Assembly (NCBI GenBank): GCA_023392535.1
Contig: JAEVYY010000009.1
Span: 434,001-498,000, forward strand
Source: Bacillota bacterium
GTDB lineage: Bacteria; Bacillota; Clostridia; Lachnospirales; Lachnospiraceae
Direction of reading: 5' to 3'
DNA: 64,000 nucleotides
Position 1 is the stretch's first letter, and every line of letters begins with the position of its first letter. A model generated the notes under the pieces. The model did no database searches and was not told where the DNA came from. It saw only the letters and a program-made list of their open reading frames with translations. Shown here one piece after another: positions 7,400 to 17,010 of the stretch. A program made the translations under genes and the position numbers.

Positions 7400-8170
7400 T
7401 TATTCCAATTGAAACGTTATATTTTTTGTGTCTTCCGAATAATTTTCCATTCTTAAGATACCCTTCTTCCCGACAAGTTCAGGCAATATGTATTTTAGCT
7501 TCAGTATCTTTTCATCCAGGTAGTCTTGTCCACCTATCATAACCTTAGCATCTCCAAAGTACAATGTCATTTTAAATGCAGCATCAAAATAAATCTTATC
7601 TGTTGAAATTCCGTATTTATTCAAGAGTTGCGTAATATTAAGTATCTGCTTAAAAATCGTTTCATCTTCTACTGGAAGTCTCTGATATAATACCACATAT
7701 CCATATGTAAGTCCTGTCACCTGAGGGATACCAGATGTTTTTTGCTCTGAGCTTTCAACTATCGTTCCGTCTTTGTCAAAATACATATATCGTCCCAAAA
7801 ATTCCACATATCCTGCAAGTGCCTTTTCGTAGACATTTATCTGTATGGTATCTGGAGATAAAATCGTTACATCCATTGTCTCAATAAAAGGGACATCTTT
7901 AATTTCCTTATTCCTATATAATATGGATAAATAGATGGAATTATTACTTAATTTTCCATCTATTACCATATCTTTTATTTCTTCATCTGTGTAATGCGTA
8001 TTTCCCTCTACATAAATAGTCCGGATCGTATACTTTTCATAAATAAAAATACCTGCGATCAACAGAACCAATACGGTACATGCGACTATTAAGAGTCTTA
8101 CTTTTTTTTCAAAGGCAGTAACTGACATATTTTGTTTTGCGCTGCTTTTTTTGTTTTTTAGTAGATACAT
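7400..8170 (-). CDS. ftsQ: Cell division protein DivIB/FtsQ
   Basis: Bitopic septum protein that links FtsL and the septal PBP to the divisome. 256 residues: a short basic cytoplasmic tail, one membrane segment (about 28-47, LLIVACTVLVLLIAGIFIYE), then a POTRA domain starting IRTIYVEGNTHYTDEEI and the FtsQ beta domain. Follows murA by 9 bases and precedes ftsZ by about 109 bases, its usual place in Firmicutes. Family identity is clear from the POTRA start and context; overall sequence conservation is low, as is normal for DivIB. Confidence 0.9.
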   Translation of the reverse strand: MYLLKNKKSSAKQNMSVTAFEKKVRLLIVACTVLVLLIAGIFIYEKYTIRTIYVEGNTHYTDEEIKDMVIDGKLSNNSIYLSILYRNKEIKDVPFIETMDVTILSPDTIQINVYEKALAGYVEFLGRYMYFDKDGTIVESSEQKTSGIPQVTGLTYGYVVLYQRLPVEDETIFKQILNITQLLNKYGISTDKIYFDAAFKMTLYFGDAKVMIGGQDYLDEKILKLKYILPELVGKKGILRMENYSEDTKNITFQLE

Positions 8171-8179
8171 TTTTTTGCC

Positions 8180-9430
8180 TCACTCAACATTTATTCTGGC
8201 GCCTAATCTGCTTAGATCTTTACAAATATCCTCATATCCTCTGTCGATAAAATATTTGTTATTGACTACCGTTATGCCATATGCCGCCATTCCTGCTATT
8301 ACAAGTGCAGCACCACCTCTTAATTCTTCTGCTATCACATGTTTTCCCTGCAATTTGCTGACTCCCGTAATATATGCATTGCTGCCATCAATTTTTACCT
8401 TCGCACCCATTGTCCTTAATTCTTTAACCATTTTATAACGATTTTCAAATATAGTTTCTTCAATTCTACTTGTTCCCTCTGCCAATGCACAAGCGACCAT
8501 AAGCATTGACTGTATATCTGTTGGAAATCCAGGATATACTTCAGTTTTTATGTAAGGTATCGCATGAATTTGTTCATTTCTAAGTATCCTTAAACTATTC
8601 TTCTCTATCATAATTTTACTGCCCATCCGCTCGGCACAAGAAATTATCGAGCCCATCTGTTTGGTCGGAGCTTGCAAAAGAGAGATATCGCCTCCACAAG
8701 CCACACAGGCAAATACATAAGTCCCTGCAACAATCCGGTCACTTGGCACACAAAACGTAGTGCCATGTAAGGATTCAACCCCCTCTATTATGATACACGA
8801 TGTTCCAATGCCTTGAATCTTAGCACCAGTTTGAATTAAAAACTGACACAAGGCAGATATCTCTGGTTCTTTTGCCGCATTATAAATTTTTGTTTTCCCT
8901 TGCGCACAAACTGCTGCCAAAATACAGTTTTCAGTGGCCCCTACACTCGCAAAGGGAAGATGGATGTCACATCCCGTCATGTACTCTGTAAATGCTATGA
9001 TACTATTTTCCTCTTCTTCTATGGTAATGCCAAGATTTTTTAAAGCCTGTAAATGGAAATCAACGGGGCGTTTGCCAATCACACATCCTCCCGGGTAATC
9101 CAGTGATACTCGCTTTAATCTTCCGAGTAAGGCTCCCATCAGCATGATAGAAGAACGCATTTTTGTAACATCCTCTTTCGGTAATCTACTTTCCTTTACG
9201 CTTGTTGCATCGACAATAATAGAATGATCCTTAAAATTTACAGTACAACCAATATTTTGCAATAGCTTAACCATTGTATTAACATCTGCAATTCTGGGGC
9301 AATTTTCAATGATACTTATTCCATGAATGAGTACTGTTGCTGCAAGAATCGGTAATGTTGCATTTTTTGAGCCCTGTACCTTTATCTGTCCCTGTAATGA
9401 AATACCGCCTTCAATTTGAATAGAATCCAC
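8180..9430 (-). CDS. murA: UDP-N-acetylglucosamine 1-carboxyvinyltransferase MurA
   Basis: First committed step of peptidoglycan synthesis: transfers enolpyruvate from phosphoenolpyruvate to UDP-GlcNAc in the cytoplasm. About 416 residues with the KN pair at 21-22 (QGSKNATLPILAA) and the catalytic loop PGGCVIGKRPVD carrying Cys near 116, the residue attacked by fosfomycin. I prefer the GTG at 9430, preceded by GAGGG with 8 bases spacing, which gives the usual family amino end; an ATG at 9445 has a poorer ribosome site. Its position between ftsW and divIB takes the place of murG/murB in the Bacillus order. Confidence 0.96.
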   Translation of the reverse strand: MDSIQIEGGISLQGQIKVQGSKNATLPILAATVLIHGISIIENCPRIADVNTMVKLLQNIGCTVNFKDHSIIVDATSVKESRLPKEDVTKMRSSIMLMGALLGRLKRVSLDYPGGCVIGKRPVDFHLQALKNLGITIEEEENSIIAFTEYMTGCDIHLPFASVGATENCILAAVCAQGKTKIYNAAKEPEISALCQFLIQTGAKIQGIGTSCIIIEGVESLHGTTFCVPSDRIVAGTYVFACVACGGDISLLQAPTKQMGSIISCAERMGSKIMIEKNSLRILRNEQIHAIPYIKTEVYPGFPTDIQSMLMVACALAEGTSRIEETIFENRYKMVKELRTMGAKVKIDGSNAYITGVSKLQGKHVIAEELRGGAALVIAGMAAYGITVVNNKYFIDRGYEDICKDLSRLGARINVE

Positions 9431-9517
9431 GAATTGTACCCTCATGCCTTATATTTTATAAAAAATATGACCTATTCTATTATATGCCTGTATCCACTAA
9501 TGGTATCTTGTACGTCG

Positions 9518-10669
9518 CTATGCTTCATTAAATTTTATCCCTCTTGCCACACTTAGTACCAGGCCTATTTCTATTAGCAAAAACATTACAGATGACCCTC
9601 CGTAACTAATAAATGGCAATGAAATACCTGTATTGGGTATGGTATTTGTAACAACTGCAATGTTGAGAATAACTTGTATTGCAAAGTGCCCCAGCACGCC
9701 GACTACTAATAACGCGCCAAATAGATCAGGGGCATTGTTGGCTATAATCATAAACCGCCAGATCAACAGCATGAATAACAAAATAATGGCAATCGCGCCA
9801 AAAAGCCCCAACTCTTCACAAATAATGGAAAATATCATATCATTTTGTGCTTCGGGTATAAACCCAAGTTTCTGCATACTTTGACCCAGGCCCTTACCAA
9901 AGATTCCACCAGAACCAATCGCATATAATGCCTGCAACGTCTGAAAGCCTTTACCACTGGCATAAGCTTCCGGATTCAGCCAAGCAAGGATACGCTCTCC
10001 ACGAAATCCAAGTTTTCCGCTACCGGCTAATTTCGTAATCAGGAACACGCCTGCTGCTGCAGAAGCGAAACCAATCACCCCTATCAGTATAAACTGTTTA
10101 TATTGAGGACTAGAAACAAATAACATCAGCATTGCGATCCCCAATATAATGATTGCGGAACTTAAATTATCGGTGATTAAATAAACCATTGCACAGATCG
10201 GCATGGGGGCGGCTAAAATAATCAAAAATCCTTTTTTCGTTCTGATTGCTTTACCCATACTGCATACCAGACTTGCAAGAAATAGTATCATGCCAAGCTT
10301 TGCTATCTCTGCTGGTTGAACGGATAGACCCAAATTGAGCCATCTCCTTGCACCATGACTTTCTCTTCCAAGTGGTGTCATGACCAACATTATCAGTACA
10401 CCAGAAACTATGTATCCCAATACAGAGAATCGTTCCCAAAAATGATATGGTATTTTAGATACAATCATCATTGCTGCCAGACCTAAAGATGCTGCAAATG
10501 CCTGTTTTTTCAGATAATAGGATGGATCACTATATTCTAGGCTTGATTCATAAGAGCTTGTCGAATAAATCATAATTAATCCAAAACCCATTAAAAAGAG
10601 TACTACAAACAATAACGTATAATCAAAAAAGTATTCTGGTTTTTTCTTTCTTGCTCTGCTTCCCGCCAC
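9518..10669 (-). CDS. ftsW: SEDS glycosyltransferase FtsW/SpoVE
   Basis: Integral membrane peptidoglycan polymerase of the SEDS family, acting with a class B PBP at the septum. 383 residues, ten membrane segments, with the family stretch RRWLNLG, the NPEAYASGKGFQTLQALYAIGSGGIFGKGLGQS loop and the carboxy end GISLPFISYGGSS. GTG start after GGGGTGAGCAT. It follows murD by 4 bases. It cannot be decided by sequence whether it acts in vegetative septation (FtsW), the spore cortex (SpoVE), or both; it is the only SEDS protein in the cluster. Confidence 0.93.
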   Translation of the reverse strand: MAGSRARKKKPEYFFDYTLLFVVLFLMGFGLIMIYSTSSYESSLEYSDPSYYLKKQAFAASLGLAAMMIVSKIPYHFWERFSVLGYIVSGVLIMLVMTPLGRESHGARRWLNLGLSVQPAEIAKLGMILFLASLVCSMGKAIRTKKGFLIILAAPMPICAMVYLITDNLSSAIIILGIAMLMLFVSSPQYKQFILIGVIGFASAAAGVFLITKLAGSGKLGFRGERILAWLNPEAYASGKGFQTLQALYAIGSGGIFGKGLGQSMQKLGFIPEAQNDMIFSIICEELGLFGAIAIILLFMLLIWRFMIIANNAPDLFGALLVVGVLGHFAIQVILNIAVVTNTIPNTGISLPFISYGGSSVMFLLIEIGLVLSVARGIKFNEA

Positions 10670-10673
10670 ATGC

Positions 10674-12038
10674 TCACCCCTTTATATTGTTCACTAATTC
10701 TTTAAACATCTTGCCTCTTATTTCATAATTAGGAAACATACCCCAGCTCGCACATGCTGGTGAAAGCAATACCGCATCCCCGGAAACAGATTTTTCCAGA
10801 CAAATTTGTATCACTTCTTCTAAATTTTCAGCAAAAATAATGTTTGTATAACCATGTTTTTTTGCACATTCAGCAATCTTATCTCTTGTCTGACCGATTA
10901 GTATCAACCATTTTACTTTACCCTCGAATGCCTCTATCCAATCATCATACTCATTTTCTTTATCATAACCGCCCCCTATTAACAGTGTTGGTCTGTTCAT
11001 TGCTCGGATTCCTTTTATCGCAGCATCCGGATTGGTTCCCTTTGAATCGTTGTAGTAAGCAACTCCCCTTTTCGTGGCAACATACTCAATCCTATGTTCT
11101 ACCCCCTTAAATTTCTTTACCGTAGCTATGATATCCTCTATTGGAACGCCAAAACTTACTGCCATGGCAATCGCAGCCATTACATTCTCAACATTATGCT
11201 GACCAATTAATTTCATGTCATGAATATTTATTAATTTTCTGGGTGCCATGCTGCCATCCGCAAAGTAAATATCATCTTCGTAGGTGTAAATTCCCTTCTC
11301 CAATACTCTTACGGAAGAAAAATAAATTACACGCACGCCTAACTGTGCTCCAAAAGCTCTCGTATTTTCATCCTCGTAATTCAGGACACAAGTTTCTTTC
11401 TTTGTTTGATTCTTAGCTATTGTCTCTTTTACCGCAATATAATTCTCCATCGTGTGGTGTCTGTTCAAATGATCCGGTGTAATATTCAAAATGGCAGATA
11501 CCATCGGTTTAAACTCATGAATTGTTTCTAATTGAAAACTACTGATTTCTGCGACAATAACCGAATCTTCTGTTGTCTCAAGTGCAATCTTAGTAAACGG
11601 ATTTCCGATATTTCCCACCACATAGACACTGTTATAGTAATCCTTCATAATTTCGCCTAATAGTGAGGTGGTGGTGGTTTTCCCATTTGTCCCTGTTACT
11701 GCCAATATTTTTCCTTTTGAAAATTGATATGCAAGTTCAATTTCTCCCCAGATTGGTATTTGTTTATTGCGGAAATTTTCTACCAAAGGACTATCAATCG
11801 GAACACCAGGACTAATCACTACAAGTTCTATTTTTTCTTCTATAGTTGAAGGAATTTCACCCAGAATAATGTCAGCCCTTACCTCCAACCCTAATTTTTT
11901 CTCAATATCGTCTCGTTTCAAGTTATCATTCGCGTCAAACAATATTGGCTTTGCATTTTCTTTGCACAGCAATTCCACTGCACCAATACCACTGATTCCA
12001 GTTCCAACAACCAATACCGTCTTGTTCTTTACATCCAT
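10674..12038 (-). CDS. murD: UDP-N-acetylmuramoyl-L-alanine--D-glutamate ligase MurD
   Basis: Cytoplasmic ATP-dependent ligase adding D-glutamate to UDP-MurNAc-L-Ala. 454 residues: Rossmann-like amino domain (VVGTGISGIGAVE), Mur ligase central domain with P-loop GTNGKTTTTS near 115-124 and NITPDHLNRH, and a carboxy domain with YNDSKGTNPDA. The ATG at 12038 has AAAGGAG 9 bases upstream and leaves a small gap after mraY; an in-frame start further up would overlap mraY by 28 bases. Mid-operon, next to its substrate-pathway neighbours mraY and ftsW. Confidence 0.97.
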   Translation of the reverse strand: MDVKNKTVLVVGTGISGIGAVELLCKENAKPILFDANDNLKRDDIEKKLGLEVRADIILGEIPSTIEEKIELVVISPGVPIDSPLVENFRNKQIPIWGEIELAYQFSKGKILAVTGTNGKTTTTSLLGEIMKDYYNSVYVVGNIGNPFTKIALETTEDSVIVAEISSFQLETIHEFKPMVSAILNITPDHLNRHHTMENYIAVKETIAKNQTKKETCVLNYEDENTRAFGAQLGVRVIYFSSVRVLEKGIYTYEDDIYFADGSMAPRKLINIHDMKLIGQHNVENVMAAIAMAVSFGVPIEDIIATVKKFKGVEHRIEYVATKRGVAYYNDSKGTNPDAAIKGIRAMNRPTLLIGGGYDKENEYDDWIEAFEGKVKWLILIGQTRDKIAECAKKHGYTNIIFAENLEEVIQICLEKSVSGDAVLLSPACASWGMFPNYEIRGKMFKELVNNIKG

Positions 12039-12052
12039 GTTCTTTATCTCCT

Positions 12053-13009
12053 TTATAATGCTAGTAATGCAATCAGACATAAAACTGCTGTAATAATTGA
12101 AAACACAGCAACGATTCTCGTCTCAGACCATCCACACAATTCGAAATGGTGATGAATCGGAGCCATCTTAAAAATCCGCTTACCGCCGCTCATTTTAAAA
12201 TAGCTTATCTGTAAAGCAACGGATATAACTTCTACCAGATAAATAAATCCAACAATTAATATGAAAATAGGCATTTGAAGCATATAAGCGGTACCTGCCA
12301 CAAATCCACCCAGTGCCAACGACCCCGTATCCCCCATAAAAACACTGGCCGGATATACATTAAACAATAGAAATCCCAGCAACGCTCCAACCACAGCACA
12401 TGTAATTGGTTCAATTCCACTGTTCGTTCCAATTGCAACAACGGTGAAAAAAGTAGCGACCATAACCGTAACACTACTTGCAAGACCATCCAGACCATCC
12501 GTAAAATTAGTACCATTCACCGTTCCTATTACAACAACAAATAGAAAGGGAATATTTAAAATCCCTAGGTCTAAAAATTTTCCTGGGACAAAAGGAATTT
12601 TCATAGCAAGTGATACACTGGTATAATTTATTAAGTAATATGCAAAAACTCCAGTTACAATGATCTGTCCAGTCATCTTTTGAAATGGAGAAAGTCCCAT
12701 AGAACGTTTTAGAACGACCTTAATATAATCATCTAAAAATCCGATCAATCCAAAACCCAACGTCAAAAATAAAATGGGTAAGATCTTAGGATACTGTTTC
12801 ATATAAATAAGTGAGGTAATCACAGCACTCGTCAGAAATAGAATTCCGCCCATTGTCGGTGTCCCTGATTTCTTCAAATGCGTCTGTGGACCCTCTGTTC
12901 TTTCTGTCTGCCCTACTTTTAATTTACGTAAAAATGGAATTACAATCGGCCCTAAAAGCACACTAATTCCAAATGATATAATGACTGGAATCACCATAGT
13001 AACGTTCAT
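12053..13009 (-). CDS. mraY: Phospho-N-acetylmuramoyl-pentapeptide transferase MraY
   Basis: Integral membrane enzyme forming lipid I from UDP-MurNAc-pentapeptide and undecaprenyl phosphate. 318 residues, about ten membrane segments. Signature elements: KKSGTPTMGGILFL, the catalytic FLDDYIKV aspartates, NGTNFTDGLDGLA, and the carboxy APIHHHFELCGW. Start has AGGGAG 7 bases upstream. Lies between spoVD and murD, its usual place. Confidence 0.98.
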   Translation of the reverse strand: MNVTMVIPVIISFGISVLLGPIVIPFLRKLKVGQTERTEGPQTHLKKSGTPTMGGILFLTSAVITSLIYMKQYPKILPILFLTLGFGLIGFLDDYIKVVLKRSMGLSPFQKMTGQIIVTGVFAYYLINYTSVSLAMKIPFVPGKFLDLGILNIPFLFVVVIGTVNGTNFTDGLDGLASSVTVMVATFFTVVAIGTNSGIEPITCAVVGALLGFLLFNVYPASVFMGDTGSLALGGFVAGTAYMLQMPIFILIVGFIYLVEVISVALQISYFKMSGGKRIFKMAPIHHHFELCGWSETRIVAVFSIITAVLCLIALLAL

Positions 13010-13099
13010 AATATACTCCCTATCCTTTTATTTTTATCTTTTGAGCTCCTTAACCAAAGCCCTTGCCTTTTAGAAAGATAACCCTTTTATTGGAAAAAG

Positions 13100-14827
13100 T
13101 CAATTATATTCTACCGTTTCCAAATAAGGCAAAATGTTTTCATATAATTGTCTGATGACTGGCGCAGCAATCTGCCCACCATAATAGACACCGCTTGGAT
13201 TATTAATAATTGCTATTGCAAGTACAGTCGGCTCATTTGCAGGTGCAAAACCAACAAAAGATGCTATATATCTTCCGCTTCCTCTGGGCAGCGTCTGACT
13301 TGTGGCTGTCTTACCGCCTACTCTTTGCCCTTCCACATAACCGTTCTTACCAGTTCCATTTTCAACGACTTGCTCAAGTATATATCTCATTTTTTCAGAA
13401 GTATCTTCTGATACAATACCTGTTTTTTCCTGATATTGAAAATTTTTAGTAACCTTTCCATCCTCTTCAAGTATACGCATTGCAAAATGTGGTGTGACAC
13501 GTCTTCCTCCATTGACGATAGAAGATGCTGTTACTGCTAGTTGGATGGGTGTAATCTGAAATGACTGGCCAAAAGAAACAGTAGCCAATTCCACAAGCCC
13601 CATATCTTCCTTTTTATGCATGATGGTAGATGCCTCACCTGGTAAATCTACCTTAGTTTTATTTAATAAACCGAACTGCTGAAAATAGTGATAGAACTTA
13701 TCTACTCCTAATCGTAAACCAACTGTTACAAACACCGGATTGCAAGAATTCATGGTCGCATGCACAAAATCCTGACTTCCATGACCCGTAGTCTTATGAC
13801 AACGGATTCTCCTATCTTCCACCACAATAAAGCCCGGACAACTAAATTGGTCATTTAATGAAACAACTCCTGCTTCCAGACCTGCTGCTGCAGTTATGAT
13901 CTTAAAAGCAGATCCTGGTTCATACGTGTCACTAATGCAGGCATTTCTCCACATTTTGTTTAGTGCGTCTTGCTTTTCTTTTTCATTCAGCTGATTCGCG
14001 CTAACAGAATCTGGTAGCGTATAGGGATCATTTAAATTAAATTCCGGTGCATTTACCATCGCATAGATCTCACCATTTTGTGGATTCATAACTAAAATTG
14101 ACACACTATCTGCATTTTTATTCTCCATCACCTGATTCGCTAACTGAGTCGCATACGTTTGGATATTGATATCCATACTTATCTGGAGGTTTTTACCACT
14201 AATCGGTTCTATCCGATCTTCCCCTTTTCGTTCCACTTCTATTCCCTTTGCATCTGTTACCGTAAGGATCGTTCCATTGACTCCTTTCAAATATTCTTCG
14301 TATTTGACTTCCAATCCCACAATTCCTTGATTGTCTCCGCCTGTAAAACCCAAGACTTTTGATGCTAATGTCTCATAGGGATAGTAACGCTTGTAATCTT
14401 CATCTACTTTCACGCCTGCGTATTCATACGCCCGTATCCGGTCTCCAATCTCTTTTGAAACATTACTCTTTATCCGTTCAATCGCCGATATTTTTTCAAC
14501 TCGTTTTCTTACTGCTTCTTCTTTTAGATCCAATTCTTTCACAAGCATGCCAATAACTTCTTCTGGTTGCTCTAGCTGGCTGTGAATTACAGATATGGTA
14601 CAGACAGTTCTGTTCGTCGCCAGGACCTTTCCATTCATATCCAGTATTTTTCCTCTTGCGGCTTTTATGTCCCGCTCTCTTTCATGCAACGCTTCTGCCT
14701 GAAGTGTATAGTATTCGGAACATACAAGCATAAGATAACACAGCCTTCCGATTAATATTATGAAACAAATAAAACAGCAAATTAATAATGAAAAAATTTT
14801 CTTCCGATGAAATGTTTTATTTTTCAA
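13100..14827 (-). CDS. Class B penicillin-binding protein, SpoVD-like, with KTA active-site motif
   Basis: Membrane-anchored D,D-transpeptidase. 575 residues: one amino-terminal membrane segment (about 10-35), PBP dimerisation domain (about 55-205, RGKILDMNGKVLATN), transpeptidase domain (about 240-570). Active-site motifs are SAFK (306-309) and SCN (361-363), but the third motif is K506-T-A508 (GGKTATSQT) instead of KTG. It lacks the carboxy PASTA domain of Bacillus SpoVD. TTG start with GGGG 8 bases upstream is weaker than its neighbours. Second of two tandem class B PBPs between ftsL and mraY, as pbpB-spoVD in Bacillus, so a spore cortex role is inferred. Confidence 0.9.
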   Translation of the reverse strand: MKNKTFHRKKIFSLLICCFICFIILIGRLCYLMLVCSEYYTLQAEALHERERDIKAARGKILDMNGKVLATNRTVCTISVIHSQLEQPEEVIGMLVKELDLKEEAVRKRVEKISAIERIKSNVSKEIGDRIRAYEYAGVKVDEDYKRYYPYETLASKVLGFTGGDNQGIVGLEVKYEEYLKGVNGTILTVTDAKGIEVERKGEDRIEPISGKNLQISMDINIQTYATQLANQVMENKNADSVSILVMNPQNGEIYAMVNAPEFNLNDPYTLPDSVSANQLNEKEKQDALNKMWRNACISDTYEPGSAFKIITAAAGLEAGVVSLNDQFSCPGFIVVEDRRIRCHKTTGHGSQDFVHATMNSCNPVFVTVGLRLGVDKFYHYFQQFGLLNKTKVDLPGEASTIMHKKEDMGLVELATVSFGQSFQITPIQLAVTASSIVNGGRRVTPHFAMRILEEDGKVTKNFQYQEKTGIVSEDTSEKMRYILEQVVENGTGKNGYVEGQRVGGKTATSQTLPRGSGRYIASFVGFAPANEPTVLAIAIINNPSGVYYGGQIAAPVIRQLYENILPYLETVEYN

Positions 14828-14894
14828 TGTCGAAACCCCATAAAAGGTAATTACTACAATCTATTACTTTTTTTATAAGGTTATTCGTATTTTG

Positions 14895-16988
14895 CTATTC
14901 AATATAAGAAGATGTCGGGTCTATCGGTGCTCCCGTTACAGGATCGAGAAATTCACCTGTTACAGGATCAAGTGCATATCCTGTTTCTTTATCTATTTGG
15001 ATTTCCTTTTTTTCTACTGTTTCCGTATTTTTTACACCAGTATCTACAGCATCTTCTCCCTCTTTTTTAGTTACCGCATTTTCGGATACTGAATTGTTGG
15101 AAACAGATGCCGCCTCTAACTTTTCTAATTCTTTGATTTCAGCCTCTGTTAATTCTTCTGTCTGGAAGATATTTAAATATGGAAGCACTTCTGTCATAAT
15201 TGATTTCGTTAAAAGTGTAGCATATCTTGCATTATCCTGCGTTGCTACGTTTGGTCGGTCAATTACCACGTAAATGAGTATCTGTGGATCCTTAGCGGGT
15301 ACATAGCCTATAAAGGATACCACATAATTTCCTTGACCACGGGGGAATGTCTCTGCTGTACCTGTCTTTCCACCCATAGTATATCCAGCTGGGCGAGCAG
15401 TAGTACCCGTACCTTCCGTAACTACACCATTACAATAGTCAAGGATGATATCTGAAGTTGTTTGTGAAATTGTTTGTTTTAACACTCTGGGTTCGATGTT
15501 TTGAACGGTGGCTCCATCTGAACTTGTTATTTTACTAATTACATGGGGCTGATAATAATAACCACCATTAATGAGCGAACAAAAGGCTGCGGCTTGCTGA
15601 ATCATAGTGACCTTGTATCCTTGTCCAAAAGAAGATACTGCCAAATCAGTAGGTACCATTTTTTCTTTTTCATATACAAGGGTATCTGTTCTTGCCTCGC
15701 CTGCAAGATCGATATTTGTTTTAAGTCCGAAATTAAATACCTGCTGGTATTTCATAAAATTATCTTTTCCTATCCGCTCTGCCATCTCCATCAACGCTAC
15801 GTTACAGGATTTTTCGATTGCTTGCTTTACCGTAACTATACCGTCCCCCAAGCGATTGTGACATCTGATCTTTTTGTCTCCTACCTGCTTCCAACCCTCA
15901 CAATAAAAACTTTCATTGCCTGTAAGAGCGCCTGTTTCAAGACCTGATGCAACGGTAAAAGGTTTTTCTGTAGATCCTGGTTCAAAAGGCTCTGTAATAC
16001 AAAAATTTTTCCAGATTTTATTCAGTTCTTCTAGTTGTTCTTTTTCTTCCATTTTTTCTAATTCTTCATCTGTAAATTGCACTTTTAATACATCCAAATT
16101 TTTAGGATCATTTAGATCATAAACAGGATAGCCAGCCATTGCTTTAATGGCACCGGTATTTGGTTCCATTATGATAACTCCGGTATTGTTGCTGCCTGCC
16201 CCTTTACGTACTTCATCTTTATGTTCTTCATTGAAAGCCGCAATTTTTTCTTCAACAATGCTTTGGATATTTACATCGATTGATGTGACAATGGTATTTC
16301 CGTCTACTGCCGCTTTTGTCGTTCTTTCTAATGTGGAATCATCATTCAGATATCCATATTCTCTTCCGTTTGTGCCATTTAATACATCGTTATAGTACTC
16401 TTCCAGTCCATAGGTCCCCACATTATCTTTTCCTGTAAAACCAATAACATCGCAAGCTAACGTTTTGTAAGGATAAACACGTTTGTATTCTTCTTCGAAC
16501 CAGATACCACGTATATTTGGATTTTTTACTTTATCATTTTGTAGCTCTACAAATGGTCCAATTTCTTCATAAGATAACTGTTTTGCCAAAATAAAATACT
16601 GTGAATTTGGATTTGTTGTAATATAATTTCTTAATTGTGCCTCATCTAATTTGAAATATTTCACCAATGCCTGGATCGTTGGATTTATATAGCTCTCTTT
16701 TTCTACTACGAGTTTCGTATCTAAAATAAGATTATAAACTTTCTCACTCATAGCAATTGGTGTACCTTTTGCGTCTACAATATCCCCACGCTTATAGGGT
16801 ATTGTTCTACTATCGTATTGCTGTTGTGATAATACCTGTTTTTTGTAATTTTCTCCATTTTCTTTATTAATAAGAATTAATTTAACACTTAATCCTACGA
16901 AAGCTAGTAACACTAACACAAATAGTATTACCAGCTTTTTCTGCATTTTAGAAGTAAATTTATTAATTTTTCTATTGTTTTTTTTCAA
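14895..16988 (-). CDS. Class B penicillin-binding protein 2 (FtsI/PbpB-type), septal transpeptidase
   Basis: Septal D,D-transpeptidase working with FtsW and FtsL. 697 residues: membrane segment about 18-40, dimerisation domain starting YKRGDIVDAKGTPIA, transpeptidase domain from about 240. Motifs STEK (339-342), SCN (394-396), KTG (541-543) are all intact. The carboxy tail beyond about 620 is acidic, low-complexity, and ends with a tandem DPVTGEF/DPVTGAP repeat (about 675-692), not a PASTA domain. TTG start with AGGAG 9 bases upstream. Follows ftsL by 22 bases. Intact motifs and the ftsL neighbour favour this as the vegetative PBP of the pair. Confidence 0.92.
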   Translation of the reverse strand: MKKNNRKINKFTSKMQKKLVILFVLVLLAFVGLSVKLILINKENGENYKKQVLSQQQYDSRTIPYKRGDIVDAKGTPIAMSEKVYNLILDTKLVVEKESYINPTIQALVKYFKLDEAQLRNYITTNPNSQYFILAKQLSYEEIGPFVELQNDKVKNPNIRGIWFEEEYKRVYPYKTLACDVIGFTGKDNVGTYGLEEYYNDVLNGTNGREYGYLNDDSTLERTTKAAVDGNTIVTSIDVNIQSIVEEKIAAFNEEHKDEVRKGAGSNNTGVIIMEPNTGAIKAMAGYPVYDLNDPKNLDVLKVQFTDEELEKMEEKEQLEELNKIWKNFCITEPFEPGSTEKPFTVASGLETGALTGNESFYCEGWKQVGDKKIRCHNRLGDGIVTVKQAIEKSCNVALMEMAERIGKDNFMKYQQVFNFGLKTNIDLAGEARTDTLVYEKEKMVPTDLAVSSFGQGYKVTMIQQAAAFCSLINGGYYYQPHVISKITSSDGATVQNIEPRVLKQTISQTTSDIILDYCNGVVTEGTGTTARPAGYTMGGKTGTAETFPRGQGNYVVSFIGYVPAKDPQILIYVVIDRPNVATQDNARYATLLTKSIMTEVLPYLNIFQTEELTEAEIKELEKLEAASVSNNSVSENAVTKKEGEDAVDTGVKNTETVEKKEIQIDKETGYALDPVTGEFLDPVTGAPIDPTSSYIE

Positions 16989-17010
16989 GATACTTATCTC
17001 CTATTCCATT

